DNA of 33,328 nt from Hyphomicrobiales bacterium. Lineage in GTDB: Bacteria > Pseudomonadota > Alphaproteobacteria > Rhizobiales > Aestuariivirgaceae. This document shows positions 18,701-26,374 of the stretch, piece by piece; position 1 is the first letter of the stretch, and the number at the start of each line of letters is the position of its first letter. The stretch lies in the NCBI GenBank assembly GCA_026990765.1, contig JALXCV010000161.1, forward strand, positions 1-33,328. Reading direction: 5' to 3'. A model generated the notes under the pieces. The model ran no database searches and was not told where the DNA came from. It saw nothing but the letters and a program-made list of their open reading frames with translations. Both the position numbers and the translations under genes were made by a program.

Positions 18701-19014
18701 CCACCATATTCGGGCTGTTGCCAATGGTGTTTCAGCTTAATGTGGACTGGCTGGGCAGAAATATCGCTATCGGTTCGGCAACTTCGGCCTGGTGGGTGCA
18801 ACTGGCAACTGCCATCAGTTTCGGATTGGCATTTGCAACCATTTTGACCCTTCTCCTGACCCCGGTTCTGCTGGCTGCTCCTGATGTCTGGCGACAGAAT
18901 TTCAAACGACTGTTCAACTGGGTAAAGCAGAGAAAAAGAACCAAAGAAATTACAGCTTGTGAGGATGAGAGCCAACCTGCAACCTTAACATCTTTAAAAG
19001 AAGCTGCCGAATAG
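15772..19014 (+). CDS. RND efflux pump, AcrB-like permease
   Basis: This 1080-residue protein has the full RND layout: TM1, a large periplasmic loop, TM2-6, a cytoplasmic linker, TM7, a second large loop and TM8-12. Typical stretches include PKEARPNIDVPVYYVAIPLP near the start, SSTATTLAAFLPMLFWPG and TTITTIFGLLPMVF. The TM4 proton-relay motif reads GMLVDGAIV, so the first Asp (D398) is kept and the second is Gly399. The TM10 position that carries Lys in AcrB reads GIVVNNAIVLID (N937, N938). It is therefore nearer to a divergent RND subgroup than to AcrB itself. The substrate is unknown; the position next to hpn genes suggests a lipid, envelope or amphiphile role. It overlaps the adaptor gene by ATGA. 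Confidence 0.92.
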   Translation: MISALETLLRRPRIVLTMMVVVLIAGVTSYLTLPKEARPNIDVPVYYVAIPLPGISPEDSERLLIKPMEDELRGLDGLKEITGIASEGFAGIVLEFETSVDTDEAARKVREKVDLAKASLPDDAEEPVVNEVNMNLFPVIYLSVSGDVPERTLFRHAKLLQKQIENIPSVLEVNMGGEREELLEVNIDELKLEAYDISQAELIQAVTRNNQLVAAGAIDAGNGRFNVKVPGLFKTARDVFSVPVKVNGDAVITLGDIADIRRTFKDASSYSRYNGKPSISLSVVKRMGENIVETNDQVHKVANLTTKNWPETIHVNFALDESKKIFQVLGSLQSSIFTAIALVMVICVAALGTRSALLVGFAIPTSFMLGFLIVNLLGKTINNMLMFGMVLTVGMLVDGAIVITEYADRKMSEGIGKKEAYIMASKRMFWPVVSSTATTLAAFLPMLFWPGVTGKFMANLPITVIIVLTASLVTAMIFLPVLGSFIGKPEKHSSHNLERLAGSEFGAPEGLTGFTGGYIAVLSRLIRYPIMVSLIVFAGLGYVFFSFSQTGTKVEFFVDSEPDQALVYIRGRGNLSIDEKLRLTKIVESRILGIDGIETVISSVGGSSAGGTRIGSGSGLDKPKDVIGQLTIELKEYGTRRPGKGILRDIIKATTDLPGIIVELKQREDGPPTGKDLRLQVRAQDQKTAIDAARRVRAFVETEMTGLVDVEDETPLPGIEWTLAVDRREAGRYGTDVVSVGAIIQLVTNGVLVGTYRPDDSTDEVDIRVRLPRNERSLERLQSMRIRTPNGMVPLSNFVTREVKPAVDSIIRKDALVSIYVKANAAEGVNPDDKVAEVNKWLATQAWPSDVQFKFRGADENKKKSAAFLQKAMAASIFLMFLILVIQFNSIYHAFLTLLTLVMSVSGVLIGIMVTGQAFSVIMTGTGVVALAGIVVNNAIVLIDTYHVLIDQGYSVHNAVLRTAAQRLRPVLLTTITTIFGLLPMVFQLNVDWLGRNIAIGSATSAWWVQLATAISFGLAFATILTLLLTPVLLAAPDVWRQNFKRLFNWVKQRKRTKEITACEDESQPATLTSLKEAAE

Positions 19015-19066
19015 CTGCAAATATATGCTATGTTTACCTGCTGAACAGACAATCAGGAGGTAAAAA

Positions 19067-19504
19067 ATGACAGTAGCAAAGATAGTTGCGAACAAAACTG
19101 GAAGCAGGATTATATCGTGCAAACCGGATGAGAATATAGAATCAATCACTAAAACCTTGACCAAAGCCCGGGTTGGGGTGGTGATGGTGGTCAATGATGA
19201 TGGCTCGCTTGCCGGAATTGTATCAGAGCGTGACATTGTCCGCTTTATTGCCAGAGAAGGCAAAAAAGCCCTGTCCCAACCAGCCAGCACCATCATGACA
19301 AAAAAAATCGTCAGTTGCGGGCTGACCGATAATGTAACCTCGCTAATGGGAGTTATGACCGAGAACCGTATTCGTCACCTGCCGATAATTGTCAATGACA
19401 AGCTGGAAGGTGTTATCTCCATCGGTGATGTGGTCAAGGCCAGGATTGAAGCTGCCGAGCGTGAAGCTGCAGAAATGATGCAGTACATTACATCAGGGGT
19501 TTAG
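19067..19504 (+). CDS. two-CBS-domain protein
   Basis: This 145-residue soluble protein is made almost entirely of a CBS pair. The first repeat covers about residues 10-65 (VGVVMVVNDDGSLAGIVSERDIVRFI) and the second about 75-130 (RIRHLPIIVNDKLEGVISIGDVVKARI), followed by a short helix. CBS pairs bind adenosine nucleotides or related ligands and often regulate a partner. It has one of the strongest ribosome sites in the window, AGGAGG at 19055-19060, 6 nt before the ATG. It lies 52 bp after the pump gene and may be co-transcribed, but such stand-alone CBS genes are common in alphaproteobacteria, so a link to efflux is unproven. It converges on pssA. Confidence 0.9.
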   Translation: MTVAKIVANKTGSRIISCKPDENIESITKTLTKARVGVVMVVNDDGSLAGIVSERDIVRFIAREGKKALSQPASTIMTKKIVSCGLTDNVTSLMGVMTENRIRHLPIIVNDKLEGVISIGDVVKARIEAAEREAAEMMQYITSGV

Positions 19505-19515
19505 CGCCTGGGCTT

Positions 19516-20325
19516 TCAGGAACCTGATTTCAGGTGCTGTTTGTAGCTCTTGTAGCTGACCGGCAACATTGCAAGATAGACAATTACCAATAATGTCAGC
19601 AGTTCCCATGGAAATGAGAATAGCAGGGCTGCAAACAAGACGCTGCCGGCCAGAATTGGCAAAACGCTTTCGCGTTCCACGGTTTTGCCCATGCCCTTGC
19701 CGGAATAGGTAGGTATGCGCGATACAACGCCCAAAGCTATCAGGGCGATGTAGGGGAGAATATATGGTGCGGCAATTTTTGGATCAGGTATTATCCCGAG
19801 AAACCCCAGATAGAACGGGGCCAGTGCCAAAGCCGCACCGGCAGGGGCTGGAATACCGGTGAAGAATTTCACCGCCCAGTCGGGCTGGTCTTCATCATCC
19901 AGCGCCACATTGAACCTTGCCAGCCGCAGAGCCATGCACACTGCCAGTGACAGCGCCACAATCCACCCCAATCCTTTAAGGGCGCTTAGTGACCACATAT
20001 AGATCAGTACGGCTGGAACCACACCGAAATTGACAAAATCTGCCAGTGAATCAAGTTCTGCGCCAAAGCGTGAGGCGCCTTTGAGCAATCTGGCGACCCG
20101 TCCATCCAGCGCATCCAGCACGGTTGCCAGAATAATCGCACCAACGGCCAGTTCAAACCGGCCTTCAAAACCCAGCCTGATGGCAGTTACCCCGGCACAC
20201 AGGGCCAGAAGGGTAATCATATTGGGCAGAAGGAAACGCAAGGGTATGGGTTTGAAGCGCCGCTTTTTTTGTTGTGGAACCGGTTTATCTTTTTCAGCCT
20301 GCCCGGGTTTTTCGATATATGGCAT
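19516..20325 (-). CDS. pssA: CDP-diacylglycerol-serine O-phosphatidyltransferase
   Basis: This is a 269-residue CDP-alcohol phosphatidyltransferase with the complete catalytic motif DG(x)2AR(x)8G(x)3D(x)3D: D74, G75, A78, R79, G88, D92 and D96. About eight hydrophobic segments place it in the inner membrane. It makes phosphatidylserine from CDP-diacylglycerol and serine, the substrate of Psd encoded immediately upstream on the same strand. The start at 20325 lies 3 bp past the psd stop, so the two are probably translated together. The basic, proline-rich N-terminus (PQQKKRRFKPIPLR) is cytoplasmic. The last coding bases hold an ACCTGA-TT-TCAGGT dyad (19522-19535) that may help stop transcription at the convergent CBS gene. 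Confidence 0.95.
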   Translation of the reverse strand: MPYIEKPGQAEKDKPVPQQKKRRFKPIPLRFLLPNMITLLALCAGVTAIRLGFEGRFELAVGAIILATVLDALDGRVARLLKGASRFGAELDSLADFVNFGVVPAVLIYMWSLSALKGLGWIVALSLAVCMALRLARFNVALDDEDQPDWAVKFFTGIPAPAGAALALAPFYLGFLGIIPDPKIAAPYILPYIALIALGVVSRIPTYSGKGMGKTVERESVLPILAGSVLFAALLFSFPWELLTLLVIVYLAMLPVSYKSYKQHLKSGS

Positions 20326-20328
20326 TTT

Positions 20329-21027
20329 CTAGCTCGTTCTTCCTGTGCGGCTGTTCTCGTCAGATTTAAGGTCAGCCAGCACGGTTTCACCGGCAATTGC
20401 CTGTTGACCGACACAAACCAGAGCCTCAACACCTTTGGGCAGATAGACATCAACCCGGCTGCCAAAGCGGATCAGGCCAAAACGCTGACCAGCCAGCATA
20501 ACATCGCCCTCATTGACGAATTTGACAATGCGGCGCGCAACCAGTCCGGCAATCTGCACAAAACCGATTTTGGTGCCGTCTTCCATCTCAATGGTCAGGC
20601 CCTGGCGTTCATTAAACTCGCTGGCCTTGTCAAGTTCAGCATTGAGGAACTTGCCGGAAATATAGCTGATCTTGGCGATACGGCCATTAACCGGGGCGCG
20701 GTTCACATGCACATTGAATACATTCATGAAAACTGTTACCCGCAGCAGTTCATCATCATCAAGCCCGGCTTCTGGCGGCACCTTGACTGTGGCAATGGCA
20801 CTGACAACCCCGTCAGCCGGTGAAATCACTAGACCTTCACGGATCGGAGTTACCCTTTCAGGGTCGCGGAAAAAATAGGTGCAAAACAGGGTAAGCAATA
20901 CCCCCAGCCAGCCGAATATATCTGGCAGCAGCCAGAACATGACAAGGGTGATAATGGCAAAAAGCGCAATGAAGCGATAGCCTTCCTTGTGGATTGGCAC
21001 CAGAACAGATTTTATGGAATCCAGCAC
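20329..21027 (-). CDS. psd: phosphatidylserine decarboxylase proenzyme (short form)
   Basis: This 232-residue protein belongs to the short PSD group common in rhizobia. Two hydrophobic N-terminal segments (residues 18-52) anchor it. The conserved core has [28 protein letters not shown] and the self-cleavage site G189-S190 in [11 protein letters not shown]. Cleavage before the Ser creates the pyruvoyl cofactor, and the enzyme decarboxylates phosphatidylserine to phosphatidylethanolamine. Translation begins at a GTG at 21027, with AGGAG 12 nt upstream, which is longer than ideal. It is the first gene of a psd-pssA pair. Confidence 0.95.
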   Translation of the reverse strand: MLDSIKSVLVPIHKEGYRFIALFAIITLVMFWLLPDIFGWLGVLLTLFCTYFFRDPERVTPIREGLVISPADGVVSAIATVKVPPEAGLDDDELLRVTVFMNVFNVHVNRAPVNGRIAKISYISGKFLNAELDKASEFNERQGLTIEMEDGTKIGFVQIAGLVARRIVKFVNEGDVMLAGQRFGLIRFGSRVDVYLPKGVEALVCVGQQAIAGETVLADLKSDENSRTGRTS

Positions 21028-21083
21028 TTTTTAATTTTGCTCCTGATTGTTTTCAGCCTTGGCGGCAAGATATTTGTCTAATC

Positions 21084-21111
21084 TATATATAGCAAAGACC
21101 GGTTAAAGCAA
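21084..21111 (-). promoter_or_regulatory. possible psd-pssA promoter
   Basis: On the - strand TTGCTT (21111-21106) and TATATA (21089-21084) are 16 nt apart, giving a leader of about 50 nt before the psd GTG. The match to consensus is moderate. Confidence 0.35.
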
Positions 21112-21162
21112 TCAGAACGGGCCAAATGCAAGGCAATCACAGAGTGGCCCAAGGTTTTTTAA
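21095..21162 (+). ncRNA. possible small RNA in the psd-ABC exporter gap
   Basis: The 240-bp gap at 21028-21267 has no convincing gene. On its + strand, TTGGCG (21059-21064) and CTATAT (21083-21088) could act as a promoter. About 30-70 nt further is GGGCCA (21119-21124) paired with TGGCCC (21145-21150), followed by AAGG and six Ts (21155-21160), which is terminator-like. No + strand gene lies upstream to need a terminator, so a transcript of about 65-70 nt is the simplest explanation. The 18-nt promoter spacing and 20-nt loop are not ideal. Confidence 0.25.
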
Positions 21163-21267
21163 TACTGTTTCATTCATTTACCGGAAAACAGAACCTAACC
21201 CGCGACAAGGGGGGATCAGTTAAGCCATGCCATTTCATAGCAGAATACAAGTACAAAAATCACCTGA

Positions 21268-23142
21268 TCAGTTGCGGACCAGATCGGCGATTTCCAGACC
21301 TTCTGCGGACAGGGTTTCGGCCAGTTTGCGGCGGGCCTTGTCGGCTTCCAGCTGGCGGTTCCACATTTCACAATAAACGCCTTTGGCCTCCAGTAATTCA
21401 GCATGGCGGCCGCGCTCGACAATTTTGCCATTTTCCAGAACCAGAATCTGGTCGGCATCGATTATGGTGGAAAGCCGGTGGGCAATGACCAGGGTTGTTC
21501 GGTCTTTGGATACCTGGCGCAGGGCTGACTGGATTTCCTGTTCGGTCATTGTATCAAGGGCCGAGGTTGCTTCATCCAGCACTAATATTGGCGGGCCTTT
21601 CAGGATGGTGCGGGCTATGGCTACACGCTGTTTTTCACCACCTGACAGTTTAAGTCCGCGCTCGCCGACCATGGTGTTATAGCCATCAGGAGTGCTGATG
21701 ACAAAATCATGTATCTGCGCCATTTTTGCCGCTGCTTCCACTTCCTGCCGGCTGGCATCGGGGCGGCCATATTGAATATTATAATAGATGGTGTCGTTAA
21801 ACAGCACCGTATCTTGCGGCACCATGCCGATGGCGGCGCGCAGGCTGGTCTGGGTAACATCAGCGATATTTTGCCCATCAATGCGGATTTCACCACCGGT
21901 TAGCTCATAAAAGCGATAAAGAATGCGCGAAATGGTTGATTTTCCGGCACCTGAGGGGCCAACAATCGCCACGGTGCTGCCAGCTGGCACCTTGAAAGAT
22001 ACATTTTTCAATATCTTGCGGGCCGGGTCATAGGCAAAATCCACCTTGTCAAACTCGATCATTGCCTGATCGGTCACAAGGTCTTTGGCGCCTTTCTTGT
22101 CCTTTACATCAGGATCGGTTTCCATCAGCTTGAACATGGCTTCAACATCAACCAGCCCCTGCTTGATATCGCGGTAAACCGTACCAAAGAAATTGAGCGG
22201 GATATAAAGCTGGATCAAAAAGGCGTTGACCATGACAAAATCACCAACTGTGATCAGCCCGGCAGTAACATCGCGGGCGGCCATCAGCATACAGATCATC
22301 ATGCCGGTGGTAAAAATGATCACCTGACCGGAATTGAGATAGGTGAGCGAAGTCCAGGTCTTGACCGCTGCCTTTTCATATTTCTTCATTGAGACATCAA
22401 AGCGTTTTTCTTCATGTTTCTCATTGCCGAAATATTTGACGGTTTCAAAATTGAGCAGGCTGTCAACCGCCTTGGTGTTGGCATCGGTGTCGGCATTGTT
22501 CATGTCGCGGCGAATATTGATCCGCCATTCGGTCATCTTGTAGGTGAACCAGGTATACAAGATTACCGTGACGCCGGTGACTATTGCATATATCCAGCCG
22601 AAATTGATCGCCAGAATTGTACACACCAGCAGCATTTCAATAATGGTTGGAACCGTATTGAACAGCGAAAAGCGCAGGATAATGTCAATACCCTTGGTGC
22701 CGCGTTCGATTACCCGCGACAAGCCGCCGGTGCGCCGTTCCAGGTGGAATTTCAATGACAGTCGGTGCAGATGATTAAAGGTTCTGATTGCCAGATCACG
22801 CACTGCATTTTGACCAACCATGGCAAACAGACCGTCTCTTATCTGGGCAAAGACAATCATCATTATCCGCCCCAGACCATAGGCCAGCACCATGGTAACC
22901 GGCACCGAGGCCCAGACCATGGTGGTATTGCCATTTGCCGCCAGCGCATCAATTGCATATTTGAAGGCAAACGGGGTGAGGACTGTGGTTAGTTTTGCCA
23001 CTATCAGGGCAATAAAGGCTATTGATACCCGCAGTTTCAAATCTGGCCGGTCATCTGGCCATAAATAGGGAAGAATGGCCAAGAGGGTTTCAAACTGGCC
23101 AGCTTCGGCATATTCTTGCGGTGAGGAAGTATGGCGGGACAT
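21268..23142 (-). CDS. Atm1-type ABC exporter (fused membrane and ATPase domains)
   Basis: This 624-residue half-transporter has six TM segments (about residues 35-320) followed by an ATPase domain. Walker A is GPSGAGKST, the signature LSGGEKQRVAIARTILKG, Walker B ILVLDEATSALD, and the H-loop is VIAHRLSTI. The stretch HLHRLSLKFHLERRTGGLSR, followed by VIERGTKGI, is characteristic of Atm1/HMT1 transporters rather than MsbA. These proteins export glutathione-linked persulfides or metal-glutathione complexes and work as homodimers. It is a single gene, separated by 93 bp from the LysM gene upstream and by 240 bp from psd downstream. Confidence 0.9.
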   Translation of the reverse strand: MSRHTSSPQEYAEAGQFETLLAILPYLWPDDRPDLKLRVSIAFIALIVAKLTTVLTPFAFKYAIDALAANGNTTMVWASVPVTMVLAYGLGRIMMIVFAQIRDGLFAMVGQNAVRDLAIRTFNHLHRLSLKFHLERRTGGLSRVIERGTKGIDIILRFSLFNTVPTIIEMLLVCTILAINFGWIYAIVTGVTVILYTWFTYKMTEWRINIRRDMNNADTDANTKAVDSLLNFETVKYFGNEKHEEKRFDVSMKKYEKAAVKTWTSLTYLNSGQVIIFTTGMMICMLMAARDVTAGLITVGDFVMVNAFLIQLYIPLNFFGTVYRDIKQGLVDVEAMFKLMETDPDVKDKKGAKDLVTDQAMIEFDKVDFAYDPARKILKNVSFKVPAGSTVAIVGPSGAGKSTISRILYRFYELTGGEIRIDGQNIADVTQTSLRAAIGMVPQDTVLFNDTIYYNIQYGRPDASRQEVEAAAKMAQIHDFVISTPDGYNTMVGERGLKLSGGEKQRVAIARTILKGPPILVLDEATSALDTMTEQEIQSALRQVSKDRTTLVIAHRLSTIIDADQILVLENGKIVERGRHAELLEAKGVYCEMWNRQLEADKARRKLAETLSAEGLEIADLVRN

Positions 23143-23235
23143 CGGGACTCATCTGTTGCCGGATGCTTCAACTTCCGGGTTTTTTGAACTCCTGAGAATA
23201 TTTAAGAATTCGCAGCCCGTTTTACAATATGGCGG

Positions 23236-24687
23236 TTATTGTTCTGCTGCGGTTTTCTCAATTGGTTCGGTCTGTGACGGGTCGATCTTGCCAGTGGTTT
23301 TTACACCGGGAGTGTTGAGAATTTGTCCTGGGAAAATCAGGTCAGGATTTCGAATCTGCTGCTTGTTGGCTTCATAAATGGTGGTATAGGCAACACCTTT
23401 ACCATAGATGACACGAGCAATATTCCACAGATTGTTGCCAGGCTGGATAACCACATTGGAGACCATCTTGTCAGTATCTTCTGAGGTTGCCGGTTCTACA
23501 TTCGTATCAGCCTGACGCGATGCCAGAAGCTTGCTGACCTTTTTCTTGTCCGCCCTGAAAAATGGCACTGATGCTCTTTCCGTTACCTTGCCAGACGGGC
23601 TTATCGTATCAGCGCGTAGCTGATGCTGACCGGACTTGATATTCTTTTTGTCCCGGAACATCCAGACACCGGTTGTATTGGCGACAGTGTCACCAAGGTG
23701 TTTGTTGTCAACGTAAAGTCTGACATTTTTCTGCGGGTCCGATTTGCCTGAAAAAACAATATCGCCGCTATCATTATAATCAACAGTACCAAATTGCAGC
23801 TTTTGCTTTTTACCGGCAGATGGCTGGCTGGTTGCAACTTTTACCGGTTCAGTGCTGGCCGGGGTCTTGGCTGGTGATGCTGTCACAGGCTGTGTGGCAG
23901 CCACTTCAGTTTTAACCGGGGCTTTGGTTTCAACCCTGGCAGTTTTGACAATTTCAGTTTTTGCAACCGGTTTCGGCTTTTGCAGAACTTTGGTAGGGGC
24001 ATCGGCGCTGGCAATTACGATCAAAGGAGTACCGCCAGATTTTTCCGGCATTGATATGATCACTGACTGATCAGAGCGCACAGCAGGCCCATTACCGGAT
24101 TTGGCTTCTATGATGATTTCATGCGAACCGGCCGGAATTGATTTGCCTGGCACAAACAGCCAGTCACCCTGGGCATTGGCTGTGGATTTACCAACCACCT
24201 TGCCATCAAGCTTGAGTTCAATTGACGCATTTGGTGCAGCCTTGCCGGCAATCAGGCTGGTGCCGTCCTTTTCAACTTCGACAATATCAAATTTGGGAGC
24301 ACCACTGGTAGCTTTCTTTGCTGTCGGCTTTTCAGGCGTGGCAGGTGCTGAAGATGCTGCCGGTTTCGGGGCGGCAGGCGCAGATGCTACTGGTTTATTT
24401 GGTGCTGTTTCAGCTTTTGTTGCCATTGCCTGTTTTGATGCAGTCGGCAGGCTGGCGACTTTGGTTTCAGGCTTTTTAGCGGTTTCAGGCTGTTTGGCAG
24501 TTTCAGGCTTTTTGGCAACCGGCATGGATGGTTTTGCCGGCTTGGAAGCAACCGGGCTGGTTGTTGTTTGAACCGCAGCCTTGGGCATTACTTTCATTGC
24601 AATGTCAGGCCGGTATTTAACCGCAGCAAAAGCTGCTATTCCCGTTACCGACAGGCCAACCAGAAAGATCAGTGATTTGTGTATCAT
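23236..24687 (-). CDS. membrane-anchored or secreted Ig-like/LysM protein
   Basis: This 483-residue envelope protein starts with a hydrophobic segment (MIHKSLIFLVGLSVTGIAAF), an uncleaved anchor or signal peptide. A long Ala/Pro/Lys/Thr-rich linker follows (to about residue 135), with imperfect repeats of the type ETAKKP/ETAKQP. Two bacterial Ig-like domains come next (around FDIVEVEKDGTSLIAGKAAP and TVDYNDSGDIVFSGKSDP), separated by a second low-complexity linker. A C-terminal LysM domain (VVIQPGNNLWNIARVIYG to NPDLIFPGQIL) binds peptidoglycan. I chose the ATG at 24687 because it begins the signal-like segment. A start at 24873 would add 62 residues with no such character and would overlap the divergent gene. 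The exact role is unknown. Confidence 0.85.
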   Translation of the reverse strand: MIHKSLIFLVGLSVTGIAAFAAVKYRPDIAMKVMPKAAVQTTTSPVASKPAKPSMPVAKKPETAKQPETAKKPETKVASLPTASKQAMATKAETAPNKPVASAPAAPKPAASSAPATPEKPTAKKATSGAPKFDIVEVEKDGTSLIAGKAAPNASIELKLDGKVVGKSTANAQGDWLFVPGKSIPAGSHEIIIEAKSGNGPAVRSDQSVIISMPEKSGGTPLIVIASADAPTKVLQKPKPVAKTEIVKTARVETKAPVKTEVAATQPVTASPAKTPASTEPVKVATSQPSAGKKQKLQFGTVDYNDSGDIVFSGKSDPQKNVRLYVDNKHLGDTVANTTGVWMFRDKKNIKSGQHQLRADTISPSGKVTERASVPFFRADKKKVSKLLASRQADTNVEPATSEDTDKMVSNVVIQPGNNLWNIARVIYGKGVAYTTIYEANKQQIRNPDLIFPGQILNTPGVKTTGKIDPSQTEPIEKTAAEQ

Positions 24688-24836
24688 TTTTTTAAAACTC
24701 AAAAGTGCCAGGATATGACTGTTGCCATTTGGCCAGGTCACTCGACCAGCAAATATTTCCAATGGCGCATATAAGCACGACAGTTGCCAGCTTTCAACAC
24801 AAGGGAATAATTCTTTAGCCCTGTGGCTACGACCAC

Positions 24837-24866
24837 TTGACGCATGCACAAGGCCGGGGCTAACAG
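24837..24866 (+). promoter_or_regulatory. possible promoter of the LOG-family gene
   Basis: TTGACG (24837-24842) and TAACAG (24861-24866) are 18 nt apart, directly before the ATG at 24872. Transcription would then start at or next to the start codon, giving a leaderless message. No ribosome site is seen before this ATG, which agrees. The -10 matches only 3 of 6 consensus bases. Confidence 0.3.
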
Positions 24867-24871
24867 TGCGC

Positions 24872-25471
24872 ATGGATAAAAAAACGAACTTATGTGTATA
24901 TTGCGGTTCCGGCCCGGGTGTTAATCCGGTCTATATGGAGACTGCGCGAATTCTTGGAACAGCACTGGCAAAGGCCGATATCGGGCTTGTATATGGCGGC
25001 GGCGGCAGCGGCCTCATGGGCGAGACTGCACGGGCGGTTCTAAGGGCTGGTGGACGGGTTACCGGTATCATCCCGGAATTTTTGATCCGCAAGGAAATGA
25101 TGCTGGATGAGGTGCACGAGCTGATCGTTACCACCAACATGCATGAACGCAAAATGGCGATGTTTGAAAAAGCTGACGGCTTTGTGGCATTGCCCGGCGG
25201 TATCGGCACTCTGGAAGAGCTGGTAGAGGTGTCAACATGGGCGCAACTGGACCAGCACAACAAGCCGATCATTCTGGCCAATATTGACAATTACTGGCGA
25301 CCGCTGATGGAATTGTTTGAACATATGAGCAGCGAAGCCTTTATCCGGCCCGGCCTTAGCGTGCATTTTGATCAGGTCGCTGATGCAGCTGACATCGTGC
25401 CAAAGTTCCAGCAGCGTCTGCGCTCACGCCATGGGATCAAGGTTGCCAAAACCATCAACAAGATGCGTTAG
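24872..25471 (+). CDS. LOG-family (TIGR00730) nucleotide phosphoribohydrolase
   Basis: This 199-residue Rossmann-fold protein has all family motifs: VYCGSGPG near the N-terminus, GLVYGGGGSGLMG, the catalytic MHERK (R93, K94) and the signature PGGIGTLEE (residues 108-116). Characterised members cleave cytokinin riboside monophosphates or other nucleoside monophosphates (AMP) to free base and ribose 5-phosphate. In bacteria the physiological substrate is often unclear. I chose the start at 24872 because MDKKTNLCVYCGSG fits the family. The upstream in-frame ATG at 24722 would add 50 unrelated residues inside the divergent promoter region. It is divergent from the LysM gene and convergent with rarD, whose stop is 13 bp away. 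Confidence 0.9.
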   Translation: MDKKTNLCVYCGSGPGVNPVYMETARILGTALAKADIGLVYGGGGSGLMGETARAVLRAGGRVTGIIPEFLIRKEMMLDEVHELIVTTNMHERKMAMFEKADGFVALPGGIGTLEELVEVSTWAQLDQHNKPIILANIDNYWRPLMELFEHMSSEAFIRPGLSVHFDQVADAADIVPKFQQRLRSRHGIKVAKTINKMR

Positions 25472-25483
25472 CTATGGCCAGTA

Positions 25484-26374
25484 TCAGGTGTGGTCAGGTG
25501 CCTGGCGCAGTGAATCAATGGTGTAAATGGCCAGTGCCAGCCAGATCATGACGAAACTGACAAACTTCCACAAGTCCATTGGCTCGTGAAACACGAACAC
25601 CGCTATCAAAAACATCATTGATGGCGCGATATATTGCAAAATGCCGATTGTTGAATAGGCAAGGCGGCGCGCGGCAGCAGCAAACAGTATCAATGGTGCC
25701 GCTGTTACCGGACCACAGGCCAGCAGCAACAGGCTGTCAGACCAGCTTTGGCCAAAGCTTATATTCCCGGCAGAGAAAAACCACCATGCAAGGCCAAAGC
25801 CTACGGGCAGCATGATGATGGTTTCAGCCACAAAACCCTGTACCGGGCCGATGTCAACGGTTTTGCGGATATAGCCATAGGTTGAAAACAAAAGGGCAAG
25901 GGAAATTGCCACCCACGGAAAATGACCGACGGCAAAGGTTTGCACACCAACTGCCAGGGTTGCAATCATCACCGCCATGCGTTGCCAGGTGGACAGGCGT
26001 TCACCTAACAGGAAATATCCCAGAACCACATTAAACAGCGGGTTGATAAAATATCCGAGTGAGGTTTCAAGGGTTTTTTCTGCGGCAATGGCCCAGACAT
26101 AAACTGTCCAGTTACCGGTAATCAGCAATCCGGTTATAAACATCAACAGGAAAAGCCTTGGGGTCTTGAACACCCGCAGCAAATCTGAATTGCGCCCCAT
26201 GATCAGCACTACAGCCAGACCGACCGGCACTGACCAGATTATCCGGTAAGCAATAACCTCAAAAGAATTTATATGCGCCAGCAGTTTGAAAAACAGCGGA
26301 TTGAGGCTCCAGATACCAAAGGCACCCAGCGCAAATATCACCCCTGCTCTTGCTGATTGCTGGTGGTGGGTCAG
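25484..26374 (-). CDS. rarD: RarD-type EamA transporter, probable CTG start
   Basis: This is an EamA/DMT-superfamily membrane protein of about 296 residues with ten predicted TM segments. RarD features are FGIWSLNPLFFKLLAHINS, EVIAYRIIWSVP, GNWTVYVWAIAAEKTLETSL and GYFINPLFNVVLGY. Substrate is unknown for the family, originally linked to chloramphenicol sensitivity. The start is unusual. The first standard start codon is a GTG at 26341, which would cut into TM1. Between it and the previous in-frame stop there is no ATG, GTG or TTG. A CTG at 26374 overlaps the cimA stop as CTGA and has AAGGAGT 6 nt upstream, and it adds the expected polar N-terminus (THHQQSARAG). I therefore annotate CTG. It is translationally coupled to cimA. 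Confidence 0.85.
   Translation of the reverse strand: MTHHQQSARAGVIFALGAFGIWSLNPLFFKLLAHINSFEVIAYRIIWSVPVGLAVVLIMGRNSDLLRVFKTPRLFLLMFITGLLITGNWTVYVWAIAAEKTLETSLGYFINPLFNVVLGYFLLGERLSTWQRMAVMIATLAVGVQTFAVGHFPWVAISLALLFSTYGYIRKTVDIGPVQGFVAETIIMLPVGFGLAWWFFSAGNISFGQSWSDSLLLLACGPVTAAPLILFAAAARRLAYSTIGILQYIAPSMMFLIAVFVFHEPMDLWKFVSFVMIWLALAIYTIDSLRQAPDHT

Noticed and set aside
18223-18975. A 250-codon open frame on the - strand inside the RND pump gene
   Set aside because: It is fully antisense to a strongly supported pump gene, has no domain character or ribosome site, and reflects codon bias of the real frame.
21126-21488. A 120-codon + strand frame running from the gap into the ABC exporter gene
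   Set aside because: Most of it is antisense to the ATPase domain and it has no recognisable features.
23159-23185. CCGGA/TCCGG hairpin followed by six Ts on the + strand, just upstream of the ABC exporter start
   Set aside because: It looks like a terminator but no + strand gene precedes it. The stem is only 5 bp, and on the - strand, where the LysM gene ends, the T run is on the wrong side.
24688-24873. N-terminal extension of the LysM protein by 62 residues
   Set aside because: The extension lacks family character, overlaps the start of the divergent LOG gene and hides the signal-like segment that begins at 24687.
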